From Gemmatimonadota bacterium (GTDB lineage Bacteria; JAAXHH01), in contig JAPOZT010000007.1 in assembly GCA_026705925.1 (NCBI GenBank), positions 1 through 64,000 on the forward strand: a stretch of 64,000 nt of DNA, read 5' to 3'. Under the pieces are notes generated by a model, which saw only the letters and a list, made by a program, of their open reading frames with translations, was not told the DNA's origin and made no database searches. Shown one piece after another: positions 17,793 through 25,765 of the stretch. The translations under genes and the position numbers were made by a program. How positions within the stretch are numbered: position 1 is the stretch's first letter; each line of letters starts with the position of its first letter.

Positions 17793-17822
17793 ATTATGGT
17801 ATCACGGCCGCGGCGTTGTCAA
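17793..17822 (-). promoter_or_regulatory. Sigma70-like promoter of tsaD
   Basis: Minus strand: TTGACA (17822-17817), an 18-bp spacer and CATAAT (17798-17793), placing the start of transcription about 30 nt before tsaD ATG 17755. Confidence 0.7.
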
Positions 17823-17852
17823 TGATTATACCGCGGAATGAGCGCACATGGG

Positions 17853-17900
17853 CACGGTGCGCCGCGGGACGACGGAGACGCATCGTCTCGCGGCACCGTG
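17853..17900 (-). terminator. Long imperfect hairpin downstream of the DUF4097-like gene
   Basis: Bases 17853-17860 pair with 17893-17900 (8 bp), a two-base bulge follows, then four GC pairs, a G-U and five more pairs (17868-17872 with 17883-17887) around a 10-nt loop. It lies between the end of the DUF4097-like gene and the tsaD promoter, so it could end transcription, but there is no U-tract. A 21-bp stretch at 17878-17898 recurs with two changes at 17937-17957. Confidence 0.45.
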
Positions 17901-18049
17901 ATGTACGGGCGGTGGCATGCCGCAGGACAGCAGACACGCATCGTATCGCGGGACCGGGAAAGGGAGCGGTACCGCGGGCAAGCCGCGCCCGGTCGAAGTA
18001 CCGGGAGCGGCGTGCAGAGGGGCCATGGAGGAGGGGGCTGTGAACCGGA

Positions 18050-18919
18050 CTACGGATCGCTGCTTCTCAACCGGAATCTGGTATGGTCGCCACGGAGATC
18101 GAGTAACGAACCGCCCCCGTTGATCGTGCCGGCGATGATGCCTTCGTCACGCCGTGACACCGGGGTCGATATCTCGAAATCGGAATCCAGGTCGCTTTGG
18201 TGACTGACATCGGAGTAGAGGTCGAGTGCCTGGTTGCGGGGAAGGTACAGTACTGTCTGGCCCCTGTGCGCGCGTATCCGCGTATCGCCGCTGAGATGCG
18301 TTGCTTCCATGTGCACGTCCGCGTGTCTCGCGTCCAGTTCGACAGCGCCATCCAACTCCGTCAGCCGAAGCGTGCCGTGATCCATGTCCAGGCGCGTCAG
18401 TCCCGTCCAGTCTGTTCCCGTAACCTCGCTGTAGTGCGCATTGATGCGAATCGCGCCTTCCACGTTCCGGATCCTCGTATCCGTATGGCGGACTTCCAAA
18501 TCCAGGTGGATTCGGCGCGGCATTCGAATCTCGTAGTGGACGTAGGGGACATGTCGGATACTAATGAACCATCGTTTGTAGCTGGGAATATCGTCATAGT
18601 CGGACCGGATCCGCAACGATCGTCCGGATCCCTCCACTTCGATTTTCAGCGCCGTTACGATCTCACGCGCGTAGTCGGGGTTGATTTCGAACGGTGACTC
18701 GATACGAGCGACGATTTCCACCTCGTTACGGTCCCATGACAACAGTTCGAGGCTGCCCCTGCCGGTTTCTATGTCCAGGTGGCCGCCCGGTTCGAATGCG
18801 ACCGTTTTCGTATAATGCCTGACCTCCGCGAATGCATCCCGGTTAAGTCCTGTCAGTTCGCCGGGAAGCAGGATGATTACGGCAGCAACGGCAAGGAATC
18901 TAAAAGCGAGCGAATTCAT
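18050..18919 (-). CDS. Secreted DUF4097-like beta-helix protein
   Basis: A 289-residue protein with an N-terminal hydrophobic segment (residues 6-22, signal peptide or anchor) and then repeated short strands in the pattern of DUF4097/DUF4098 proteins: GGHLDIETGRGSLELLSWDRNEVEIV, IHLDLEVRHTDTRIRNV, GLTRLDMDHGTLRLTEL, and near the end DLDSDFEI and INGGGSLLDLRGDHTRFRL, which match the family's typical C-terminal signature. Members form right-handed beta-solenoids and often follow stress-related sigma factors, but the biochemical role is unknown. ATG 18919 has GGAGGTG five bases upstream. It is a single-gene unit. Confidence 0.7.
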   Translation of the reverse strand: MNSLAFRFLAVAAVIILLPGELTGLNRDAFAEVRHYTKTVAFEPGGHLDIETGRGSLELLSWDRNEVEIVARIESPFEINPDYAREIVTALKIEVEGSGRSLRIRSDYDDIPSYKRWFISIRHVPYVHYEIRMPRRIHLDLEVRHTDTRIRNVEGAIRINAHYSEVTGTDWTGLTRLDMDHGTLRLTELDGAVELDARHADVHMEATHLSGDTRIRAHRGQTVLYLPRNQALDLYSDVSHQSDLDSDFEISTPVSRRDEGIIAGTINGGGSLLDLRGDHTRFRLRSSDP

Positions 18920-19133
18920 AAAGCACCTCCCATCCGGTAAGCTGATGGTTTGTTGCGATGAAACCCGGAACTAAGTACGCGAGGTCATCGCGCCCACCAC
19001 TTTAGACCCCGGATGGAGCGTGTATGTTACCGCAAAGGAAGGAACCGGAGCATACACCCGATTTGCCGGTCGAGGTACAGGGAGTGACGTGTGATCGGGC
19101 TGGGTGGCGGCATGCCGCGGCACGGTTCAAGTC

Positions 19134-19982
19134 TCAGCTCCGAACCAGGTTCCGCAGGACGAACCACACGTTCTCCTTGCGTTCCCTGAGCCTCCGGTAG
19201 AAGTAGGGCATCCACTCCGTTCCGAAGGGCACGTAGATCCGCATGCCGAAGCCCCTTGCGCGCATTTGCTTCTGGAACCCCGGACGCAGACCGTAGAGCA
19301 TCTGGAACTCGAATCCGTCCCGCGGGACCTCCAGTTGCTCGGCATACCGTATCACGCCTTCGATCAGGTAATCGTCGTGCGTCGCGAAAGCGGGATAGTG
19401 GCCGTCCCGCAGGAGCTGTTCCGCCATGGAAAGAAAGGCGCCGCGGATGTTGGGCATCCGCTGCAGGGCCAGGTCGGTGGGTTCCCGGTAGGACCCCTTG
19501 CACAACCGCACGCGGGCCCCAATCTTATTCAGCACGAAGATGTCGTGGGGGCTGCGCAGCAGCATGGCCTGGATCACCACGCCGGAGTTCCTGTGACGGT
19601 CGTACAGGTTGTAGAAGATATCCAGGGTCTGCTGCGTGTAGGGCGAGCCTTCCATGTCCAGCCGTACGAAGATGTCCCGTTCCTTCGCGGCTTCCAGGAT
19701 CCGGCCCAGGTTGTCTACGCAGTACGCCTCGTCTATATCCAGCCCCAGATGGGTGAGCTTGACGGAGATATTGGCCTGGAGTGCGCCTTCCTGGATCAGG
19801 TCCAGCATGACGAGGTACTGGCGGACGGCCTCGTCCGCCTCTTCCCGCTCGAGGGTCGCTTCCCCGAGCATGTTCAGGGTCACGTCGAGCCCGTCGTCGT
19901 TCAACGACCGGACGACGTTGACCGCGGCCTCGAGGGATTCCCCCGCGACGAATCTCCTGGCGAGAAAGAACAACCGGCTCAT
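19134..19982 (-). CDS. Proline dehydrogenase (monofunctional PutA/PutB type)
   Basis: A 282-residue FAD-dependent proline dehydrogenase, oxidising proline to P5C. The TIM-barrel shows the family motifs ISVKLTHLGLDID, VRLDMEGSPYT, RVRLCKGSYREP, AFATHDDYLI, FEFQMLYGLRP and VPFGTEWMPYFYRRLRER; the final Tyr-x-x-Arg-Arg segment binds the proline carboxylate. Compared with Thermus-type enzymes (about 307 residues) the first 25-30 residues are missing; an in-frame TAG lies 18 bases before ATG 19982, so no longer start is possible. P5C dehydrogenase, which normally completes the pathway, is not adjacent. Glu/glutamate-linked regulators are also absent nearby. Confidence 0.9.
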   Translation of the reverse strand: MSRLFFLARRFVAGESLEAAVNVVRSLNDDGLDVTLNMLGEATLEREEADEAVRQYLVMLDLIQEGALQANISVKLTHLGLDIDEAYCVDNLGRILEAAKERDIFVRLDMEGSPYTQQTLDIFYNLYDRHRNSGVVIQAMLLRSPHDIFVLNKIGARVRLCKGSYREPTDLALQRMPNIRGAFLSMAEQLLRDGHYPAFATHDDYLIEGVIRYAEQLEVPRDGFEFQMLYGLRPGFQKQMRARGFGMRIYVPFGTEWMPYFYRRLRERKENVWFVLRNLVRS

Positions 19983-20046
19983 ATCGGCTCCGGTACACTA
20001 TGCGGATCGGACGAACCAGGTGGAACAGGTGTACCTGGCGGACCGC

Positions 20047-21579
20047 TTATGCCGTGAAGGGATCGCGCCCGAATCCGGGGCGGCGCGCATAGGTCCACGC
20101 GACCCGGCTCACGTCCTCATTGGACATGCGCCAGTCCAGCAGTCTCATGCGCAGGTCCCGGACCGCGTCGGCATAGCGCGGTTCTTCGGCCACGTTACGA
20201 AGTTCGCCGGGATCCTTTTTCAGGTCGAAGAGCACGTCCGGCATGCCATTGAAATACCAGTACTTGAACCGGTCGTCCCTCACCATCCATCCCCGGCATT
20301 TCTCCGGCGGGATGCCGAGTTTCTTCGGCGTCCAGTAGAAACGGAAGTCCCAGTCCGCGAAGACCGCTCCGCGCCAGTCGGCCGGGCGTTCGCCCCGCAG
20401 GAGGGCAACGAGGGACCGACCCTGCAGGGCAGGCGGCATGCCCGGTCCGCCTAAACCACACACCTCCAGGCAGGTCGGAAGGACGTCCAGGGACTCGACG
20501 AACGCGTCCATCGTCTGCCCGCGCGTGGCGTCCGCGCAGGACCGGGGGTCGCGTACGATGAAGGGTACGTTGTATGCCTCGTCGTAGAAGAGTTCCTTCT
20601 CGAACATCCAGTGGTCGCCCACGTATTCACCGTGGTCGGACGTGAAGACGATGAGCGTGTCTTCCCAGAGACCCCGGTCCTTCATGAAACCGAACAGCCT
20701 GCCCAGGTGGTCGTCGATCTCCGTGATCAACCCGTAGTAGGTCGCCCTTCGCTGCCGCCATACCTCCTCGTCGTCGTAGGCCACGCCGCCCCGTTCGATC
20801 CGGAAGGGGACGTGGAATGGATGGGGACGCTCCAGTTCCTCCGGAGACCGGTTCGGCGCGGGGGAATCAGTCGGGTCGTACAGCGCGTTGTAAGGATAGG
20901 GCGCCACGATGGGCAGATGGGGCTTGAAGTAGGAGAGGTGCAGAAACCAGGGCGAATCCCCGGCGTCGTCCATGAAGGCCATGGCCCGGTCCGTCATGAA
21001 GGCGGTATCGCTGTCCTCCCGCCTGAATCGCGTGGGGTAGGCGGAATGATCCCGGTCGGGAGGTCCTTTCCGGTCGGCGCCCGTGGGCATTTCCACCGCG
21101 AAAGGATCGGCGATGACATCTTCGGCGTACCCCTTGCTCCTGAGATGGGCCAGCCAGCCCTCCCCCCTGGATTCGTTCAGCTCCCAGGTTTCCAGGCCGG
21201 CCAGGGCCGCGCGGCGGAACCCCTGCTCGGGCTGCGCCCCGGGGTCGCCGAAGGGATCGGGGGTGTAGTGCGTCTTGCCGCAGAGTGCCGCCCGGTAACC
21301 CGCTTCGCCGAAGAAATGGCCCATGGTCTTCTCGTCCGCGGGCAGGGGCACTTCGTTCCAGGGAGACCGGTTGGCGTGGGGATACCGGCCCGTGTAGAAG
21401 CACATGCGGCTGGGACCGCAGACCGCCGACTGCACATAGGCCCGCCGGAAGAGGACGCCTTCGGAAGCGAGATGGTCGAGGTGGGGCGTCCGGACCACGG
21501 GGTGGCCGACGCCGGACATGCAGTCCGCCCGCATCTGGTCGGTCATGATGAAGAGTACGTTCGGTCGACCGGCGGGCAT
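20047..21579 (-). CDS. Sulfatase (type I, formylglycine-dependent)
   Basis: A 510-residue alkaline-phosphatase-superfamily sulfatase. RPNVLFIMTDQMRADC gives the metal-binding Asp14, and AVCGPSRMCFYTGRYPH carries the canonical C-x-P-S-R signature, with Cys54 to be converted to formylglycine. Further motifs are GYRAALCGKTHY and TLIVFTSDHGEYVGDHWMFEK, which supply the second half of the calcium site. The start is ATG 21579, which places the catalytic core at the usual distance from the N-terminus; the frame continues to 21651 without need. No signal peptide is seen, so the enzyme is probably cytoplasmic. It lies 64 bp upstream of proline dehydrogenase and divergent from a DUF5916 barrel. The substrate (sulfated sugar, choline sulfate or another) is unknown. 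Confidence 0.9.
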   Translation of the reverse strand: MPAGRPNVLFIMTDQMRADCMSGVGHPVVRTPHLDHLASEGVLFRRAYVQSAVCGPSRMCFYTGRYPHANRSPWNEVPLPADEKTMGHFFGEAGYRAALCGKTHYTPDPFGDPGAQPEQGFRRAALAGLETWELNESRGEGWLAHLRSKGYAEDVIADPFAVEMPTGADRKGPPDRDHSAYPTRFRREDSDTAFMTDRAMAFMDDAGDSPWFLHLSYFKPHLPIVAPYPYNALYDPTDSPAPNRSPEELERPHPFHVPFRIERGGVAYDDEEVWRQRRATYYGLITEIDDHLGRLFGFMKDRGLWEDTLIVFTSDHGEYVGDHWMFEKELFYDEAYNVPFIVRDPRSCADATRGQTMDAFVESLDVLPTCLEVCGLGGPGMPPALQGRSLVALLRGERPADWRGAVFADWDFRFYWTPKKLGIPPEKCRGWMVRDDRFKYWYFNGMPDVLFDLKKDPGELRNVAEEPRYADAVRDLRMRLLDWRMSNEDVSRVAWTYARRPGFGRDPFTA

Positions 21580-21665
21580 GTGGAATCTCCGCGCGCTGCA
21601 GGGTGCGGCCGCGCGCAGCGGAGAAAGACCGCACGGCGCGACGGGCGGCAATGGTGCCGCTTGCA

Positions 21666-21689
21666 GGTTAATATGCAGCCGTATTAACC
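21666..21689. promoter_or_regulatory. Palindromic operator-like site in the divergent sulfatase/DUF5916 region
   Basis: Perfect 8-bp inverted repeat, ggttaata (21666-21673) and tattaacc (21682-21689), with an 8-bp spacer. It lies about 90 bp upstream of the sulfatase start in an intergenic stretch of some 440 bp (21580-22020) between divergent genes. It has the shape of a site for a dimeric repressor or activator. Nothing else convincing was seen in this stretch. Confidence 0.4.
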
Positions 21690-22020
21690 GATAGGCAAAA
21701 GCATATTATGTAAGGATACACGCGCGGGGGATGCACGCGTGTGCGCACGCCGTCGGCCGGGTAGCACGGACGAGCGCACGGGCACGGGCGCTCAACACGA
21801 ACCGGGGAGAAAAGCGAAGTGCATCCGCCCAGGGGAAAATCGGACAGGTTTTGTGAATGGGATGGTCCGAAGAAATGTAAGCAGTACGTCTCGCCGTTCC
21901 ATATTGCCGCGTGAGACCGGGGGCTCGAAAAAACGCAACCATTCAGGTCGTTTCCCTGTCTTAGATGCAGCACATGAATCGATGGTCGGCGAGGACCCAC
22001 TAAAGGCTGGAGGACATACC

Positions 22021-24729
22021 TTGTTTCTGAACAGACTGCATCGGTGGACGATCGTCCTGTCCGCCCTGATCATACTGGGACCCGTGGAATCCGAAGCACG
22101 CCAGCCGGCGCCGGAAAAGCGGGTGTACAATACCCGGCACATCACGTCGGTGGCCCCCGACATCGACGGCAGGGGCGATGATCCGGCGTGGGACGACGTG
22201 GAGTGGTCCGGCGACTTTACCCAGCTGGATCCGGACGACGGCGGGGAGCCTACGCAACAGACGGCCTTCAAGATCCTTTTCGACGATCACAACCTCTACG
22301 TACTGATCCGGGCCTTCGATACCGAACCGGACCAGATTACCCACCGCGTAACCCGGCGGGACGACTTTGACAACGACTGGGTGGAGATCCATTTCGACAG
22401 CTACCACGACAAGCGCACGGCTTTTTCTTTTACGCTGTCCTCCTCCGGCGGGCGGGGCGACGAGGCCATATCGAACGACGGCAACGACTGGGACTCCAGT
22501 TGGGACCCCGTATGGTACGGCGCGTCCACCATCGACGAAGAGGGATGGCTCGCCGAGATGCGCATACCCTTGAGCCAGTTGCGGTTCTCCGGCGAGGAGG
22601 GACAGGTATGGGGCCTGCAGGTACAGAGAAGGCTGTACCGCCGCGAGGAGCGTTCCGGCTGGCAGCACATCCAACGGAATTCGCCGGGGTGGGTCAGCCT
22701 GTTCGGTGAACTGCGCGGGCTCGAAGGGATCGAGTCTTCCAACAGGATCGAGATCCTGCCCTACGTCGTGGGCGACCTGAACCGGTTCCAGGCCGAAGCG
22801 CAGAACCCCTTCCGCGACGGCCAGCGCGCCGACGGGCGCATCGGACTGGACGGCAAGATCGGGCTCGCGGGAAACATCACCATGGACCTGGCCGTGAACC
22901 CCGACTTCGGCCAGGTCGAGGCGGACCCTTCGCGGGTCAACCTGTCGGCTTTCGAGCTGTTCTTCGAAGAGCGGCGGCCCCTCTTCGTCGAAGGGAAGAA
23001 CATCACCGAATTTCAGGTAGGCGGCGGCGGTCCCTTCTGGAACGACCGGCTGTTCTACTCGCGGCGTATCGGACGGGCTCCCCAGCGGAGCCCGGACCTC
23101 TCCGACGGCCAGACCATGGACAAGCCCCGGAATACACCCATACTCGCCGCCGCGAAGATCACCGGCAAGACACCGGGCGGCCTGTCCATCGGCATCGTGG
23201 ACGCGGTGACCGCGGAAACCGCCGCCCGGATTGACACCAAGGGCGCGCGTAGCGAGGAGTCGGTGGAACCGCTGACCAATTACCTGATCGCGCGCCTGCA
23301 GCAGGACTTCAACGACGGGGGCACGTCGCTGGGTACGATGCTCACGGCGACCAACCGGAACAACAACGATGATCACTTCGATTTCCTCAACAGGGCGGCC
23401 TACACGGGCGGGATCGATTTCCGCCACCAGTGGAGCGACCGCACTTACTGGCTCAACGCGAGCCTGTCGTTCAGCCACATCCGGGGCGAACCGGAAGCGA
23501 TTACCCGCGTGCAGCGCAATTCCGCGCGGTACTACCAGCGCCCGGACGCTTCCTACGTAACCCTCGACTCCACGCTGACCGCGATGAGCGGCCATGGCGG
23601 CAGCTTCGGCGTGGGCCGGTCGGGCAACAGCCCGTGGAACATAGGCATCGGCGGCACCTGGCGGTCGCCGGGCCTCGAACTGAACGACGTGGGATTCCTG
23701 CGCCAGGCCGACGTATTCATGCAGAACAGCTGGTTTGGTTACCGGTCGGAGAAACCGGGATGGATCTTCCGCGAGTACAACGTGTTCCTGAACCAGTGGC
23801 AGGGCTTAACCTTCGGCGGGGATCGGAAGTTCCTGGGCGGCAACGTCAACGGGGGCGGCCAGTTCAACAACTACTGGTGGGTGTGGTTCAACGTGAACTC
23901 GGAGATCGAGGGCCTTTCCACCACAGCGCTGCGCGGCGGGCCGGCCCTCAAATCACCGGGCAACGTGGAGTTCAACTTCGACGTCGACACCGATGGACGC
24001 AAGCCGCTCAGTTTCGGCGTCGGCGGCGGCCTCAACCGGCGCCGCGATGACGCGGGACACTCAAGCTGGGTATACCTGTCCATGCGGTACCGTCCGAGTA
24101 ACGCCATGAATATCCGCATCAACCCGTTTTTCGACACCGCCCGGAACGAATTGCAGTACGTGTCCAATGAAATGTTCGACGATGCCGGCCAGGCGGGCCC
24201 GGCGTTCCAGGCGGGCCCGGCCTCCCAGGCGGACCCGGCTGACCGCTACCTGCTGGGCCGCGTCGACCAGAAGACGCTGGGGATCGGTATCCGGCTGAAC
24301 TACAGCATCACCAACAACATGTCCATCCAGTACTATGGCCAGCCCTTCGTATCGGCCGGCCATTACGACCGGTTCAAGCGGATAACGGACCCGCGGGCGG
24401 ACCGGTACGCGGACCGCTTCGAACTGTTTTCGGACGGACAACTGGCCTACGACGATTCAGACGAAGCCTACCAGGTGGATGAGAATGTGGACGGACGGAC
24501 CGACTATTCCTTCGACGATCCCGACTTCAACTTCCTTCAGTTCCGATCGAACCTGGTATTGCGGTGGGAGTATACGCCGGGCTCGACGCTGTTCCTCGTG
24601 TGGCAGCAGCAGCGCAGCCGCTCGGGCGGCACGGGCGAGTTCGACGCGGGGCAGGACCTGAACAACCTGTTCGACACCTATCCCTCGAACATCTTCCTGC
24701 TGAAGTTCAACTACTGGTTCTCGCTCTAG
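22021..24729 (+). CDS. DUF5916 outer-membrane protein with N-terminal CBM9-like domain
   Basis: The frame is open from 21739, but the best start is TTG 22021: it has GGAGG at a spacing of seven and begins a signal peptide (hydrophobic core WTIVLSALIILG). The 902-residue product starts with a CBM9/DOMON-like domain (about residues 45-230; PDIDGRGDDPAWDDVEW, WVEIHFDSYHDKRTAFSF), followed by the DUF5916 barrel, with the characteristic NPDFGQVEADPSRVNLSAFE and FFEERRPLFVEGKNI. It ends in FNYWFSL, an aromatic barrel end. A Gln-Ala-Gly-Pro-rich insert of three six-residue repeats lies near residue 725 (24187-24240). The family is widespread in FCB-group bacteria; a role in glycan handling or secretion is suspected but unproven. 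ATG 21982 is an alternative start. Confidence 0.85.
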   Translation: MFLNRLHRWTIVLSALIILGPVESEARQPAPEKRVYNTRHITSVAPDIDGRGDDPAWDDVEWSGDFTQLDPDDGGEPTQQTAFKILFDDHNLYVLIRAFDTEPDQITHRVTRRDDFDNDWVEIHFDSYHDKRTAFSFTLSSSGGRGDEAISNDGNDWDSSWDPVWYGASTIDEEGWLAEMRIPLSQLRFSGEEGQVWGLQVQRRLYRREERSGWQHIQRNSPGWVSLFGELRGLEGIESSNRIEILPYVVGDLNRFQAEAQNPFRDGQRADGRIGLDGKIGLAGNITMDLAVNPDFGQVEADPSRVNLSAFELFFEERRPLFVEGKNITEFQVGGGGPFWNDRLFYSRRIGRAPQRSPDLSDGQTMDKPRNTPILAAAKITGKTPGGLSIGIVDAVTAETAARIDTKGARSEESVEPLTNYLIARLQQDFNDGGTSLGTMLTATNRNNNDDHFDFLNRAAYTGGIDFRHQWSDRTYWLNASLSFSHIRGEPEAITRVQRNSARYYQRPDASYVTLDSTLTAMSGHGGSFGVGRSGNSPWNIGIGGTWRSPGLELNDVGFLRQADVFMQNSWFGYRSEKPGWIFREYNVFLNQWQGLTFGGDRKFLGGNVNGGGQFNNYWWVWFNVNSEIEGLSTTALRGGPALKSPGNVEFNFDVDTDGRKPLSFGVGGGLNRRRDDAGHSSWVYLSMRYRPSNAMNIRINPFFDTARNELQYVSNEMFDDAGQAGPAFQAGPASQADPADRYLLGRVDQKTLGIGIRLNYSITNNMSIQYYGQPFVSAGHYDRFKRITDPRADRYADRFELFSDGQLAYDDSDEAYQVDENVDGRTDYSFDDPDFNFLQFRSNLVLRWEYTPGSTLFLVWQQQRSRSGGTGEFDAGQDLNNLFDTYPSNIFLLKFNYWFSL
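24187..24240 (+). repeat. 18-bp coding tandem repeat, 3 copies
   Basis: Three in-frame units encoding GQAGPA, FQAGPA and SQADPA inside the DUF5916 protein, differing at a few bases. It appears to be an expansion in a surface or periplasmic loop. Confidence 0.85.
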
Positions 24730-24777
24730 GGTCATCCAGCGGCACGGAAGGCGGGCAGCCTGGCAGGGCGGTGTGGA

Positions 24778-25764
24778 CTAGGCCGGGGCGGGCTGCCGCT
24801 TATTGACCACCTCCAGCATGGCCGTCATGTAGCCGATGGCGTAGGCGCGCCCCCGGTGATGCCAGTCGGTGTCGTCCACGAAACGGGGCACGTGGTCGGT
24901 GATCATGAACCCGGTGAACCCGACCTCCTTCAGGGTCCGCATGACCTCGTAGGGATCCGCGTTCCCCTCGTTGATGAAGCATTCGTTGAAACAGGGCACG
25001 TTCCCCTGCACGTCGCGGAAGTGGACGTAGATTATCCTGCCTGCGCCGCCGAAGTGCCGCACGGCCTTGATCACGTAGTCGTGACCCCCCATCTCCGACC
25101 AGCACCCCATGCAGAAATCCAGGCCGTGGTAAGGACTGTCGAAGGTGTCCATGGCCCGCTTGAAGCCCTCGAAACTGCTGAAGATCCGCGCCACGCCGCC
25201 CAGCATGGGGATGGGCGGGTCGTCGGGATGCAGGGCGAGCTTGACGTTGCTTTCCTCGGCGACCGGCAGGATCCTCGACATGTAGTATTCGTAATTCTCC
25301 CACATCTCGTCTGCCGTGAAGATCCGGCCGAAGGTGGGTTCCGCGTCCCGGTGGGCCTCGAAATCGAACCGGGTGGCCGTGGCCCCGCCGCGGAGCACGG
25401 CGGGATCGGGCGTACGCCATACGGAACTGGGGATCCAGTGGTACCCCAGGATGGGAATGCCGGCCTTCCCCATGTTGCGGATCGTGTACTTCATGTGCTC
25501 GATCTGCTCGTCGCGGCCCGGCAGCCCCAGCATGGCCTTGTCGTAGAAGGGGATGGGGACGTTCTCCAGGGCCATCAGGCGCAGTTCAGCGTTGTCGGCC
25601 CGCTTCTTCAGGTCGACCAGGTCTTCCAGTTCCCAGCGTTTCTCACCCGGCAGTTTCGGCGTGTTCATGAGGAAGTCGTCGGCGCCGAGCTGCTTGATGT
25701 AGGCCAGTTTCTCGTCGGTGAGTACGTTGAACTGTCCCAGACCGATGCGCATTTCAAGAGTCAT
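24778..25764 (-). CDS. Mannonate dehydratase-like TIM-barrel enzyme
   Basis: A 328-residue protein resembling UxuA, which dehydrates D-mannonate to 2-keto-3-deoxygluconate in hexuronate breakdown. Visible motifs: MRIGLGQFNVLTDEKLAYIKQLGADDF, GIPILGYHWIP, KLALHPDDPPIP, GLDFCMGCWSEMG and IIYVHFRDVQG, which hold the His, Cys and Asp metal ligands. It is shorter than E. coli UxuA (394) but near the shorter bacterial forms. A more general xylose-isomerase-like enzyme is the alternative. ATG 25764 has GAGG at a spacing of six and starts one base after the parC stop, so it is probably translated from the parE-parC mRNA. This is an unexpected partner for a topoisomerase; other sugar-acid enzymes are elsewhere in the window. 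Confidence 0.75.
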   Translation of the reverse strand: MTLEMRIGLGQFNVLTDEKLAYIKQLGADDFLMNTPKLPGEKRWELEDLVDLKKRADNAELRLMALENVPIPFYDKAMLGLPGRDEQIEHMKYTIRNMGKAGIPILGYHWIPSSVWRTPDPAVLRGGATATRFDFEAHRDAEPTFGRIFTADEMWENYEYYMSRILPVAEESNVKLALHPDDPPIPMLGGVARIFSSFEGFKRAMDTFDSPYHGLDFCMGCWSEMGGHDYVIKAVRHFGGAGRIIYVHFRDVQGNVPCFNECFINEGNADPYEVMRTLKEVGFTGFMITDHVPRFVDDTDWHHRGRAYAIGYMTAMLEVVNKRQPAPA

Positions 25765-25765
25765 G

